The notes: generated by a model not told the origin, from the sequence alone. A DNA stretch of 64,000 bases from Chrysoperla carnea (GCF_905475395.1 NC_058337.1:85926368-85990367), one strand, 5' to 3'. Shown: positions 1-11,879, numbered from the stretch's first letter. Numbers and translations are program-made.

Positions 1-359
1 CTGAGTCCTTAATAGTATCTTGTGGTTGAGTAATTGGTTGTACACTGATTCTTATCACATATGAGATGATGCAGGGAATAAATGTGAGCTTTATTATCGT
101 ACAAAATAATGTTTGTAATTCACATTTCATAGTGGAGTGAGTTATTAGTTAAGGCAGGACTATAGTATAGACATGGAAATTATATTGGTATACACAAAAC
201 AGACTGTCCATGCAATTTTTAACTTTCCTTTATTTGCCACCAAAATTCATTTGACTAATTCGAAGACTTGTAATAAAGAATAACCAACTTGTAATAAGAA
301 TCATTTGAAATTCGTCTCGCATGTTATAAGATACTTAATTAAAAACAGATGATTTAATT
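1..359. other. AT-rich intergenic DNA
   Basis: No coding frame, RNA gene or clear repeat is visible in this stretch. Confidence 0.5.
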
Positions 360-1365
360 CTAAGTATGTACGAGGGAAATTTTGGATACAAGAAAATTTA
401 AGAATGTACGAGGGATGCACCAGGGAATTTTGGATACAAGGCTTGATTTTTTTTTATTAGAAATAGAACTAAGTGTTTATCATTCTGAACATTTTAGGGG
501 TAGTTTGCCCGATTATTTCATTCAATTAATGACTTAAAATTAAAACCTTGATAAATTATTGAAAAAAAAGACTAATTAAGAATGTATAAGCACGGTAGTT
601 GTGACACATATTTAAAAAAATTTATTTTTATTTTGATGGTGAATTATGTTATAACTTGACAATATAAGACGAAAAGTAAGAATACAATTTTTCGATATCG
701 GGCGTAATTTTCAAAATATCGAAAATTGAAAATTTTGTTTAATTAGATAATAATTTGATATTTTCACCCATTCTGATAACAATTTGATATTTTCGCCAAG
801 CTCCGTTTGATTGATATAATTCGTTCAATTGGTGTGTTTCGTTTGGAGGACACCTCTGATATCAACCCACCACTGTTATAACCATCTGATTGTATTTGCC
901 TCATGATTCTACGCCCGATGGAAGATATTGATACAGGCTTGAAACTAGTTATTAACTTTGTTCGATAGAATCCATTTAAAAATAGAGATAACAAAGCGAT
1001 ACTTGTGTCAACTTCCGATTGATTAACAGTTTTCAAAATACTGAGTCTCGGGTAGCGAGTCATTTCTTTACCAACCCGACACTAGAATCATATCTGTATG
1101 ATGTAAAAACGCGTCTCGGTTATCAGATAATTCAGATATCATCGTCTTACTAATACCAGTCTTCTTAGTTAAAAAAACTGTGTTTCAATATTTCGAAAAC
1201 CAAGGCAGATTCGAAAAATTTTATTCTTATTTTTCGTCTATCTTCGTGAAGTTATTACAAAATTCAACAAAGGTACAAAATAATTTTGAAATTTAGGTAC
1301 AAATAATTTTAACCGTAAGTTTTAATTTGCCTTGGCGCTCGTACTACCTTAAATTCTGGTTAAAA
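360..1365 (+). mobile_element. Foldback MITE (family H), copy 1, with nested insertion
   Basis: The outer parts match the element at 12540-13125. The left arm (about 630-745) and right arm (about 1183-1290) are imperfect reverse complements of each other. The left terminus near 390-440 resembles the complement of the right terminus near 1318-1360 (key motif TTGCCTTGGCGCTCGTAC). In the uninterrupted copy the two arms lie about 10-20 bp apart, whereas here about 435 bp of a different repeat separates them. No transposase is encoded, so this is a non-autonomous element. Confidence 0.65.
746..1182 (-). repeat. Unknown coding repeat (family A), copy 1
   Basis: The stretch 764-1063 reads open on the minus strand for 99 codons and is homologous to the minus-strand frame at 4819-5160. 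Shared peptide blocks are TVNQSEVDTSIALLS and TPIERII, with GGL, VSSKR and a Met-Arg-x-Ile-Gln block between them. Relative to the other copy a 2-nt insertion near 805-815 shifts the frame, after which the homology continues in another frame. The differences are mostly conservative replacements, so the family derives from a real coding sequence. I do not recognise the protein; it could be part of a transposon ORF or a duplicated host gene fragment. It sits inside the loop of a foldback element. Confidence 0.5.
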
Positions 1366-2147
1366 TAACGCGAGTAAAGTAAGTGCGCATTAATCAATCA
1401 AAAATTTTCAGTTCGAAAATAAGTCTATTGTAGGTAATAATATAGAAATTTTTTCGTGGCGTTAGCATGATGAAAAAAGTTTGTAATATCATAGGGTATT
1501 ATTTTTGTTTCTTGAAGAGACGCGTTCTTTCGATTCTGAATCACTGAATCTGAGTTTTCATTTATTACTAATATAGTAAAATATTATCTTATATTTAATA
1601 TAATTATTTTATTATTAATATAGCATAAAGCGAAGTTGATCGTGATAAGAATTAAAGCACAAAAATAGCAATTTTTTAATTTTAACTCTATTTTAAATAA
1701 AATTATACATGTAAACAAAGTTCTTAAGTGTATAATAATCTTTTTAGTATCAAAATACTTTGCAGTGTAGTCATAATGATATTTCACATGTCTCTTTCCC
1801 ATTAATTATTTTAAGTTATTATTTCTAGAATGATAATTATTTCTTATTCGTAATAATATCGTCGAGTTCAAACTATATAGTAACTTTATAAATAATAATT
1901 TTCTAGATAATGAAAATTATGTTTTTAATGAAAATATGGAAAATTATTCAATATTTTCCAACTGCTTTACATTAAAATATTTATATTTAAAGTTCAAGAT
2001 AAGTTTTATAAGAAAATTTACATGGACTTGTCATTTCAATGAACATATGTTGTCTTTTTGAAAGCTGTTTAATAGTGTCAAGTTAGTAGGCCTGCCACAC
2101 TTGAGTTGTAAAAAGATTAGGTTTAATAGTCCCAACTGATATATATA
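1366..2147. other. AT-rich intergenic DNA
   Basis: Only short chance reading frames are present (for example 72 codons on the minus strand at 1584-1802, with biased AT-rich composition). No repeat or RNA structure is evident. Confidence 0.5.
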
Positions 2148-2592
2148 CAATTTTGGATATGAGGCTACTTTAGAGAGCGAGATAATTACCAAAATAAATT
2201 ACTATAATATTAATAAAAAGTAATTAACTTTATTGAATCACAGTTCAATAAGATATTGAAGGCTGGTATTGTATTATTACATAAACTAAGAAATAATAAT
2301 AATAATAAGAGAAGTAGAATAAGTAGGATGTGTTACTTTGTACATAAATACAACCATTCCCACTACTATATTTTATCAATATGCATACAATAAACTTAAC
2401 TGATGGTGACTCAGGCAACTGATTCAGACATGTTATGTTGATTATTTTATTTTATATATGTAAATAGAATGTAAGACAACCTCCTACCAACCTTCAATAT
2501 CTTATTGAACTGTAATTCGATAAAGTTACTTACCTACTTTTTATTGATATTATATTAATTTAAAGCAAAGAAGACCTCGGATCCAAAATTGG
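2148..2592. mobile_element. Foldback MITE with about 100-bp inverted arms
   Basis: The left arm (about 2148-2270) and right arm (about 2480-2592) are imperfect inverted complements. Both ends start with CAATTTTGGAT, and the arms share the block TTCAATAAGATATTGAAGG next to the loop. The loop of about 200 bp holds an AAT microsatellite and no ORF. This is a non-autonomous hairpin-type DNA element. Confidence 0.65.
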
Positions 2593-3061
2593 TAAATAAC
2601 TTTTTCCTTCCTCTTTATTAGCTTATTCTGTAGGCCCACGTTTTGCAGTCTTATTTTAAGACCATGTTTTGCAGTTTTATTCTTAATTACTTATTTTATG
2701 TTTTGAATCTTGAAAAAATTTATAAATGACCGACGGTATTAGGTAGGAAACTTGGATTTAACATTGCCTTTTTGATACAGCGTTCAATGTTTAATTTGAT
2801 TGGCCTATTAAAGCAAACGTGTATGATATTCTTTTAAAATAATTTGCATGGAGTTTAAATTTATTGTTTGTACGCAAACTTCATTCATTCACAATGGTTG
2901 TTTAAACAATTATTAAACCGTAGTTTCGGCTAGGTGATACAGAAAAATAGTCTACAACCCACAGCCAGAATGTTTTATACCCTGGCGTGTGTGATATAAA
3001 GATGCCTGGAAATCCAACTTTCTGGTCTAGGATCTTCATGTACTATTTATTAAGTCCAATG
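2593..3061. other. AT-rich intergenic DNA
   Basis: No gene or repeat is recognised between the foldback element and the LTR element. Confidence 0.5.
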
Positions 3062-3066
3062 AGCCT

Positions 3067-3256
3067 ATAACACCGAAGATGTATATTTAATTATTTATTA
3101 TTGTATATAAAAAAGTTACATAATGTTTATGTATTTGAAGGAGCCGTTAGCTTGTCGACATAAATGGTCGAACTAATTATTGAATTTAGAATCTTGTTGA
3201 TGTAAACTTGGTTTCCATATAAATTGTTTTTTAGAGGATAACTTGATTCCATTACA
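3067..3256 (-). repeat. LTR (3' LTR on minus strand)
   Basis: 190 bp, one mismatch to the copy at 3609-3798. The adjoining polypurine tract lies at about 3257-3274. Confidence 0.88.
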
Positions 3257-3608
3257 TCATTCCCCCCTCCTTAAGATGAAGAAGGGACGGGCAGAATTCG
3301 AATCTGAAGAAGAATGGTGCAGTATAATTCCTTGAAGCAACAAATAATAATACATGTTGATTGTAAGTTGATGCGTATTATTCGCTGGGACATCGATCAG
3401 TGGATAATAACACTATAGCTGTGTAGCATCCAAAAATCAAAACATGTTGACATGTTGAGTGCAGATCGCCCCCTTTGACATAACTGCTAGTATCTTCGTC
3501 CATAATATTAATCATCATAAAAGTTTATTCCGAACTTAAACATAATTATTCCCATCACCGGAGATTCCTCGTTTCCAATTTTAGTCAATTTGGTATCGGA
3601 ACCATTTT

Positions 3609-3798
3609 ATAACACCGAAGATGTATATTTAATTATTTATTATTGTATATAAAAAAGTTACATAATGTTTATGTATTTGAAGGAGACGTTAGCTTGTCGA
3701 CATAAATGGTCGAACTAATTATTGAATTTAGAATCTTGTTGATGTAAACTTGGTTTCCATATAAATTGTTTTTTAGAGGATAACTTGATTCCATTACA
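3609..3798 (-). repeat. LTR (5' LTR on minus strand)
   Basis: 190 bp, followed on the minus strand by AAAA and then the primer-binding-site-like TGGTTCCGATACC. Confidence 0.88.
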
Positions 3799-3803
3799 AG
3801 CCT

Positions 3804-4818
3804 CATCTAAATAATTGCTATCCAAACTAACAATTAATAATCAATACTTATTAGGCCTAAATATATTAAATTCGTTGTCCTACTCTGTGATATTACAACT
3901 GATATGCATTCTGGCACGAATAAAAATTATAAAATTATTTTACAGTTTATTCATATAATGTATTATGAATAAATGAATTTTATTATAGTTATTACCATGT
4001 GGTTTTTCTTCAATGTCAAGTTGAACATAAAACCTTGATAATCATTACTGAGCTTCAACCATCATATTAATGTAAGCGGGAGATGTTGTAATTAAAAATG
4101 AAAAAGAAATGTCTATGTAATTTAGTTCTTTTATTATTCAAAAGTCAATCTGTCAACTAAATAACTCTGACAAAATTTTTTAAGATATAAACATTGCGTT
4201 AAAAGATCACTTTGGGCTAATTTTGCGTATATATTGTTAATTTGTCTTTTATCGGATAGGGATAATAAATTTTTGAGTAGCCATTTACATATAAATTATG
4301 CAGAGAAATAGAACTTGTTTTTCACCTTGCAGGAAACTGTGATGATTTTTTTTCCATTTGGCATAGTTTTTGTACTCTTTCATATACAACTTTTGAAGCT
4401 TCTATTGGAACAAGTGAAATCAGCGCGCGATTTTCCATAAAATTGCATATTTTCTGTTGTCTAAGAAAGTATATTGTCAAGGTTTACTTGCTATTTATAA
4501 AATAGTTTATGATAAATTTTATGATTTTGTCGCTATCTTGAAGAATTCTACCCACAAGCGGTGCACGCGGTCCGTTCTATACGTTCCGCGGTATACAGTC
4601 TTGAATTTATACTAAGACAAACCAGATTCAGAATTTCAGCATCATCTCAGACAGGAAAATATAAAAAACACTTATTTAAAAAAAATATAAATAAAATAAA
4701 AAAACTTTTATTTTCTTATTGCTTTAATTTATCATAAATGGAAAATTTATAATTCAAAAGCTATAAAAATTACTAAAATATTGGATGATCAGTTGTTTGA
4801 TCATTTGGGATACCAACT
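3804..4818. other. AT-rich intergenic DNA
   Basis: No gene is visible. A short GC-richer island (about 4552-4600) carries CGCGGT-type words but no frame or RNA fold that I can support. Confidence 0.5.
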
Positions 4819-5160
4819 TTATGCTAGTAGTAACTCCTTTGCATTAAAAATCCGTCTAATTGCTGAGACTCGGTTGTTAGCCCATTCTGATAGCAATTTG
4901 ATAATTTCACCAAGATCCGTTTGATTGATAATACGTTCAATTGGTGTGTCTCGTTTGGAGGACACCTTCCATATCAACCCACCACTATCATAAGCATCTG
5001 CTTGTATTTTCCTCATAGTTCTGTGCGCAGTTAAAGGGCATATTGAAACTAATTATTAACTTCATTCGATAGAATCCGATTAAAAATCGAGATAACAAAG
5101 CAATACTTGTGTCAACTTCCGATTGATTAACAGTTAATAAAAATACTGAGACTTAATTAT
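4819..5160 (-). repeat. Unknown coding repeat (family A), copy 2
   Basis: Minus-strand frame 4819-5016 (65 codons from an ATG). A second minus-strand frame upstream (about 5030-5150) continues the homology to the copy at 764-1063, so this copy is frameshifted near 5020-5040. It shares VSSKR, TPIERII and EWANN-type blocks. The product is not recognised. It is a decayed member of a dispersed coding family. Confidence 0.5.
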
Positions 5161-6554
5161 CGATACTTGGTTGGCCGATCACTCTAATACCAATCTGATT
5201 TAGAAGCAGAAATCCAACGTTTGCTTATTTTGTGCAAATACCGAGATTCGATTAGTAGACCACCCCGATACAATTAAAATATAAAGAACAGTTTCGGCCT
5301 GACAGAACGAACAACATGGCTTCTTAACGGTTATAGTTAGATGTCGATCCTTACAAGAGTTAGATAACGATATGTAACCATCGCTTCAGTAACATTAATC
5401 TCGGTTTAGTATCAGCGTTGGTTGCTACATAGATGATGCTAAAAAAGAATTAGTTATGAATGAAAGTTTTGTCTACATAACATATATATTATTTTAATTT
5501 CTTATATTTTATTTTTATTAATAGTTTAAATAATAAATATAATCGTGCGTTTTTTAATTACATGTTGTTGGTTATTTCACTTTTATTTTTATATTTACTC
5601 ATCCTACAAACACAGAAACGTGTTTTAAAAATTCACAACACAGCATCTGCTTAGTCTTAGTGAATTTTAAAGATTAATCTTGACGTATAATATTATCTAC
5701 ATTAGATACATACGTTCCGTCAACGAATAGTGGAAATTCATAGTGTCATCCAAATAACTGATTTCCATGATAGATAGAGCTGCGCTTTCTAAATTCTGGG
5801 CCCGGAAAAATTTTTAATAGTTTCGCCAACTTACATACTCCAATAAAATAATTATCTACTCTCTCACCATTTCGTCTTTTATCTGAAACTCAACCAGGCG
5901 GAGTATCTTTAGTCCGATTTTCTAAAAAAATTATATATTACAAAGTGCCAAAATACAGGAGAGTTAATTATGTGTTTATAAGAGTATTCAAAAAGTACAT
6001 ATTCAAAAATTTTTAGTTGACGGGCCAATTAAAAAATTTCGAGGCAAAAATTTTAAGATCTCTCTCAATATCACCTTCTCCTAGTAATGTTTGATTATCT
6101 AAGGACTATATTAACACAAATTTTTGACTTATTAAACCCATATAATTTACGGTTCAAATAAGTCAAAATAAAGCACGGTAGCTTTATACCTATTAGTATT
6201 AACTTACTTAAAGATCTATCTTTCTTTTCTTTTTATTTACTGGCATAGAGTTTAACGATAATCATTTTTGCCACTTACCAAGTAAGACAAAAAAAACAAA
6301 ATTTTATTGATACAATGAGGTACAATCTCAATAACTGCATTTTGCTTTAGAAAATTCGCTGTAAATAAAACTTATTAATTCTAAAATCAACTAAAAAGTG
6401 ATTTATTTAATTAGTTTTAGTTGTAGTATTTCTGCAACAGCTTCTTCAAAGAGAACGTCTTGCTAGGATTCTAAAAATATAAGAGTAGTTCTAGCCATTT
6501 TGACATTTCAAATGGAATTTTTTTAAGGCTCAAAGATCAAAATCTACATCTAAC
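5161..6554. other. AT-rich intergenic DNA
   Basis: No gene, RNA or clear repeat is recognised. Confidence 0.5.
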
Positions 6555-6654
6555 TTGGTGTCGCTAGAAAGTTTGCCCATTGCTATTGGTCAAATTGGCC
6601 AATTATTGGAATCCAATTCGGTGAAGACTTTTGAACGTCCTATAACTTTGAACG

Positions 6655-6925
6655 ATTCCGAAACCCGAATTCTGATATACTACCCCCTCTTGAGATTATT
6701 CGCTCCCCAACAGCCACATTATGTAAATATTAAAAAAAAGGGGCCAAAAACTATTAACGGATATTTTTGGGTCGCTGATCGCGATTCCGAAATCATAATT
6801 TTAATATACTCCCTCTCTTCTGAAGTAATTCGCCGCCACTCATCCAAAACAGCAACATTCTATAAATATTAGGCAAAATTATGAATTACGTCATAGAGCG
6901 ACGGGAGTATATCAGAATTTGATAT
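6655..6925. repeat. Degenerate duplicated segment with inverted end
   Basis: Two diverged direct copies of a roughly 95-bp unit (about 6655-6745 and 6783-6875) begin with ATTCCGAAA and contain a TATACT..CCTCT block. The complement of the same block appears at 6897-6925 (GGGAGTATATCAGAATT). A 105-codon plus-strand frame runs through it but looks like a by-product of the repeat rather than a gene. Confidence 0.4.
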
Positions 6926-9379
6926 CGTGATAAGAGTCTAAATAAACCTCCGAGTATACTTTTTTAGCTCATTTTATTGGCTCATTTACAGAATATTTTT
7001 GTTTTGGCCCAGGAGCATATATTACTCCAGGAGCACGCAGTATATCGGAATCCTGACTTGAGAATCCAATGCATTTCAGCTCTTTAACTCTCTTAAGGCT
7101 CCATAAAATCTTAAATATTGCATGTAATATAAATATAAATACATCGTGACTCTAAGAAATTGAGAATAATCATAGAATTTGATTAATATGAAAAGTGAAG
7201 CTTCAGCTACGGCTCGAATCTCATGTGAATCGACATAGAGAGATTTTCGATTTTTTTTTATTATAACTTATGAAAATGGAAAAAAATCTGTTTTAAGAAC
7301 AGGTTAAAATATGCAGAACAGAAAACTAACACAATCATAAAAAAAGGCAGAAGTAAGTTTGCAATTATCAAACCGATTAAAAAGCACTTAAGGATATGAA
7401 AACAAATACACCGAAAAATATTAGTTGCGGAAATATATTTTCTTATTTTACTTAACTAATATATTAAAGTAAACTATACTCCTAACTGTAGATAAAAACA
7501 CCTAAAATTGACAAATTTAGGATAAACGATGTCTGAAAATCCAGTTTTTTTTTTCTTCTTGTTTTATTACAACTTTAACAGACAAATCGGAAGCAAGGTT
7601 AATGATTTGATTATATAAAATCCCAAACTAGTTTACGTTTTAATGATTTTACTACGAACAAAATCGATGAAGTGTGATTCGAAATCTGCTTGATCAGGAT
7701 CCTGTATGAGTTACTTGTAAGGGAATCAATATCTGGCGATAAACAAGCTACTGATAGGTAATTATATAAAATTAACTTGTCCTTTTATAATAGTTCTTTT
7801 TAAATTCTATTCAATTCCCAACACAAAATATTATTCAAATAGCCATTTTGTGATCATGAATATATTATGATGATTAAATTCGATAACTCAAAAAGGATTA
7901 GTATCATTCGATATCCCTTTTATCTTATCATCGTAGGTCAAGTGAAGAGACAGAGAAGTGTAGTTGAAGCAATTGCCCCCCCCCAAATCTACTGAAATCA
8001 ACTGTTTTAAGTATGTAGAAAATTGCCCCCAGCCATAATACATAGAATTTGGGGTAACTTATTGCTAGAATAGAATATCCGAGATTGATTTGAGATTTTA
8101 TCGATTTTTCAAAAGAATATACGACTAAATCGATTAAAATTATATACGAAGGATTATATCTCGGGCTTTTTTCAGTTCGAAAAATCGACAATATTTTTGT
8201 GATTTATTATTTGGAGATCGTAAGATTCAAAAGGAATAAAAATCGAGCTTATTTAGAACATTTTTTGAGATAGGCCCAAAAAAATAGCTTTTTGTGATCG
8301 CAAACTGAACACAAATGAACTAGATGTTTCTTTGGGTTCAAAATAGTGCCATTCACGAAATTTATTCAAATTTTTCTTGATTTTCTCGCAGAGACAATTC
8401 AGGAAATTACACTAATTTGGATAAAAATAATTTTCTCTACATTTAAATAAATTTTAATGTTGTAAGTACATAGAAAGATTTGAAAAGAAAGCAGATCTCA
8501 GTTTGTCTTTTATGTCAGTCTTCCAGTAAAAGAAACAAACTCGAATAAATCAGAACTGTAACTTTTTACAAACTTTTTGAAGACTGGCAGTGCGAGTTTT
8601 GTTTTTTCTTTTTGTTTATGTAGTCCCTTTGATGGAAACAAGAGTTTTGTTTTTGTTTTTCATGTTCAAGCAAACAAAAACTCGAAAATTTTATTTCTTA
8701 AATATGTTCTATACATATGTTCTAGATACTCAACTGTACGATTAGTTGAAAGTCGGAATTAGAAACTTCTAAAAAGATCTTCAAAAAAATGTCGTTCTTG
8801 AAAGATATAAGTAATGAATTAATTTACCCACTATAGAAGAACGGTTGTAGAAAATTTGTTTCTGCATTTAAATAATAATTAAAAAATAAACTACATAACT
8901 GTGCAAATTGGATCGGCTTCATTGCGGATAAATTCATAATGAAATTTAAAATATCTCCTGCAGTTAAAGTGACATTCATAGAAATAAAAATTATTTATGT
9001 TTGTTTACTAAATCTTGCATACAAATTTTAAACGTCAAAATCATTTCGATAATCATTGATGTTTATAATACAATTACGTAAACTATAGACAAAAATAATA
9101 TCAGACAAAAACTCATTAATTAAAAATGATTTCTAGAAGAGAATAATAAGGCTTCGTGTTGTTTTTTTCGAAAATAGGCCTAAATTCTTTCACTAGTCCA
9201 AAAACCAATTTTTTGGTGAGGAATCCTTACTTTAGTGCCATACCTAATATGATTGATTACAATATTGTCAAACAAATTACAACTGATATTTAAAAATGAA
9301 CACCTGGAAATTAAGTTTTTAAGAATTTATTTAGATTGTTAACAGGTTTTTATCGATTTTTTTGACCATAAAATTTTAA
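6926..9379. other. AT-rich intergenic DNA
   Basis: No gene is visible. There is a short inverted repeat around CGAGTTTTGTTTTT (about 8592-8610 against 8670-8690) and a pair of C-runs in AATTGCCCCC contexts (7972-7985 and 8021-8030). Confidence 0.45.
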
Positions 9380-9387
9380 TATATAAA
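9380..9387 (+). promoter_or_regulatory. Putative TATA box of gene 1
   Basis: TATATAAA lies about 120 bp upstream of the first ATG at 9501. A start near 9410-9415 would leave a 5' UTR of about 90 nt. No strong initiator is seen. Confidence 0.4.
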
Positions 9388-9500
9388 GCGTCACATCTTT
9401 CGAAATGTATAATTAAATTTCGTTGACCAATACAAGAAATAGGAGACATTTTATTTGACCTGTTTTTGCATAATCGCAGTATTATTTTAATTTTTTGTGT

Positions 9501-11705
9501 ATGGTAAATTCACGCACTGCAACAATGGCCAATTATAATAAATCATTATCAATATTTTCAATTGTTCTATTTTTCTGCTTATCAACAGTGTCCAGCCACG
9601 AACTGTGGTATCAGGTTTGTTGAATTTTGTTATTATAAAAATAACTATAAATTAAACTTTTTGTGTAGATTTAGTCCTAACTTTAAATAAATCGTATTTT
9701 TAATTGAATTTTTTAAGTATTAAATATTATACCAACAATGGTCATTTTAATAAATTTTTGGACAATATGTTTAATTGTCTCAATGTTTCTATCTATAGTT
9801 TTGGTAAGAATTGTTACACAATTAATTTTTTTTTTTTGGGCAATTGATAGTATTAGCAATATCAAATTTTTCTAGGACAATATTATTTATATTTTTCTAT
9901 GTGTATCTAGGTAAGATTATATTGACTTTCCACGAAGAATGCGCTACCCTGCGCATACCGCGTATGGAATTGGTTACGCTTTAACCAACTGAACTACTGG
10001 GGATGACATGCTATAAGTATATCTAAAAAAATATATATAATTATATTTAAACACAGTGCGTCTCAAAAGTTATCAATAGCAGAAAAAGAATAGAGAATAT
10101 AATTCTAACGCTAAAGTCCTGCGCTTTAATTAACCAGCTAGTGATTTGATTATCATTGTTTTTTATTTTTAAATCTCATTTAGGTAATGCTAGTATAAGT
10201 GAAATTTTTATAATGGGCTTTATTTGTAAAAAATAAAGTTTAGTACATTTATTCATTTGGACTATTTTCGGTTCCTTCGTAAAATTGAAATATTTACTAG
10301 AGACAAATTTTATATTTAAGACGATTGAACCTAAAAATCGCGATTAATAATAAGTTGACAATGGCAAAACGATAAATTGTAGTAAATTTTACTTAATTCT
10401 AAAAATTTAAATTTTTATTACATCATATGATTTGAGAAATTAAAAAAACAAAATGTAATAATTCATACGAAGTTCTCAAAATAAAAAGTGAATCATTAAA
10501 TATAAATAAAATGGAGTACTTGGTAAAAAATTCACACTTTTCATTCCATTTTAACAAGTCAAATAGATTTATTTCAATAGTTAAAACGAATTCTTTTAGG
10601 GTACTTTGATCGATATAACTATAAGAAATTTAAAATTTTAACCCCTAAGCATCTGTAAAAGGTAATTCTCTAAGATGAATTACTAGAATTGACGCTTGTT
10701 TATCATTTGAATAAGATGATAATTGAATACCATCTGCAAAATCTTTTTTCTTTTCGACAAATCGCTATGCCTACCATTCTATAATTCCAAAATTGTGATT
10801 TTAGAGGTGTCGAATTCGGAAAAGAAACATACGTTTTATTAAAATAATAGATAGTTTTGCCTTTTTAATTATAATTAATTTTATTTTTGTAAAATAATTT
10901 GTTTAATATATTTTAATTTGATTTACAGACTCTTCCATCTTCACAAGGATTAAATGCAGCCACTACATTAGGTAGCAGCAATCTAGGGTATACCAATGGT
11001 TTAAGTAGCTTAGATTTAAGTAGTACCTATGCAGGTTTAGATGGAAAAAGTTTAGGATACAGTGGAGGATTAAATGGACTAAGCACAGGAGGCTTAAATG
11101 GTTTTAGTGCAAGCAGTTTGAGTGGCTTAACTGCAGGGGGATACAGTGGTTTAAGTGCGGGAGGATACAGTGGCTTAAATTTAGGAAGTTACAATGGCTT
11201 AAATACAGGAAGCTACAGCGGTTTAAGTTCTGGAGGCTTAAGCGGTTTAAGTGGATTGGGTGCAGGAGGGTTAAGTGGTTTAAATGCAGCAAGTCTAAGT
11301 TATCCAAGTTTTGGGGGTAGTAGTTATGCTGGTTTAGGCAGCGCTGATTTAAGTTTAAGCAGAAGTGCAGATTTGAGTGCTTTGAATAGCGCAACACTTG
11401 CTGGAACTAGCTTGGGCTTGAATAGCGCAGCAAGCTACGGTTTGGGGGCTGATGCATTAGGTGCATATGGATTTGGAGGCTATAGCACAGGTCTAAGTGG
11501 CTATAGTGGGTCAAGCGGACTTACTGGGTTTAGTGGATTAAGTGGTCTGAGTAGTTTGGGATTAAGTGGAACAAATGGTTTGGGAGCTTACGGATATCCA
11601 GGCTTATATTCTTATGGGAGTGCAAGTGGCTTAGCAGGAAGTGATTTAAGTGGTTTAACAGTCGGTTCAAGTAGTTTACATGCAGGTCACAGTCATAGCC
11701 ATTAG
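9501..11705 (+). CDS. Secreted Gly/Ser/Leu octapeptide-repeat protein (two exons)
   Basis: Exon 1 is 9501-9614 and exon 2 is 10929-11705, joined in phase 0 (CAG|GTTTGT ... TTTACAG|ACT), giving 296 residues. An in-frame ATG at 9525 is an alternative start and leaves the signal peptide clean. Residues about 9-32 form a signal peptide with a hydrophobic core (SIFSIVLFFCLSTVSS), with likely cleavage before HELWYQ. Exon 2 carries about nine octapeptides of the form GG(Y/L)(S/N)GL(S/N)x (11064-11288), then further Ser/Gly/Leu/Ala/Tyr-rich sequence, and ends in HAGHSHSH, a possible metal-binding tail. The intron (9615-10928) holds a SINE fragment. The composition suggests an extracellular structural protein such as cuticle, eggshell, silk or glue. 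This is inferred from composition only; no named family is recognised. AATAAA occurs at 11717 and 11874. Confidence 0.85.
9911..10003 (-). repeat. Internally deleted tRNA-derived SINE (family D)
   Basis: The complement reads a tRNA-like A box (TAGTTCAGTTGGTTAAAGC) followed by the GCGGTATGCG..GGGTAGC head seen in the other copies. It then jumps to the 3' end (TTCGTGGAAAGTCAATATAA) with the body missing. It lies in the intron of gene 1. Confidence 0.6.
11064..11288 (+). repeat. 24-bp coding tandem repeat (octapeptide)
   Basis: 225 bp encode nine octapeptides GG(Y/L)(S/N)GL(S/N)x, with one unit extended by three codons. The repeat is part of gene 1 exon 2. Confidence 0.8.
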
Positions 11706-11716
11706 TAAATAACACA

Positions 11717-11879
11717 AATAAACAAACAATTTTTCAACAAGAAAGATTCAAGTTTATATATAGATCACATTAGCTACAACGTTATTCTTGAGTAATAATG
11801 CTAACTGAAGACTTCATATTTGTTTTTAATTTTTAATTATTTTATTATTATTATTTTGTAATTACTTTTCATTAATAAA
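11717..11879 (+). terminator. Poly(A) signals of gene 1
   Basis: AATAAA occurs at 11717-11722, only 12 nt after the stop, and at 11874-11879. The second is followed by a T-rich region and gives a 3' UTR of about 190 nt, so it is the more likely site. Confidence 0.5.

Larger units (their letters stand above)
3067..3798 (-). mobile_element. TRIM-like miniature LTR retrotransposon
   Basis: Two 190-bp direct repeats (3067-3256 and 3609-3798) differ at a single base (C/A in GGAGCCGTT versus GGAGACGTT). They flank 352 bp with no coding capacity. The whole unit is bracketed by a 5-bp direct repeat, AGCCT (3062-3066 and 3799-3803), the expected target-site duplication. On the minus strand the repeats read TGTAATGG..GGTGTTAT. 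A polypurine tract (TAAGGAGGGGGGAATGA) abuts the 3' LTR, and a primer-binding-site-like TGGTTCCGATACC follows the 5' LTR by 4 nt. These are the marks of a non-autonomous LTR element mobilised in trans. The near identity of the LTRs implies a recent insertion. Confidence 0.88.

Noticed and set aside
6555-6872. 105-codon plus-strand frame
   Set aside because: It starts at a non-ATG codon (TTG) and spans two diverged copies of a duplicated non-coding unit, so its length is explained by the repeat.
11104-11397. 97-codon minus-strand frame rich in Leu, Asn and His
   Set aside because: It is the antisense shadow of the gene 1 octapeptide array.
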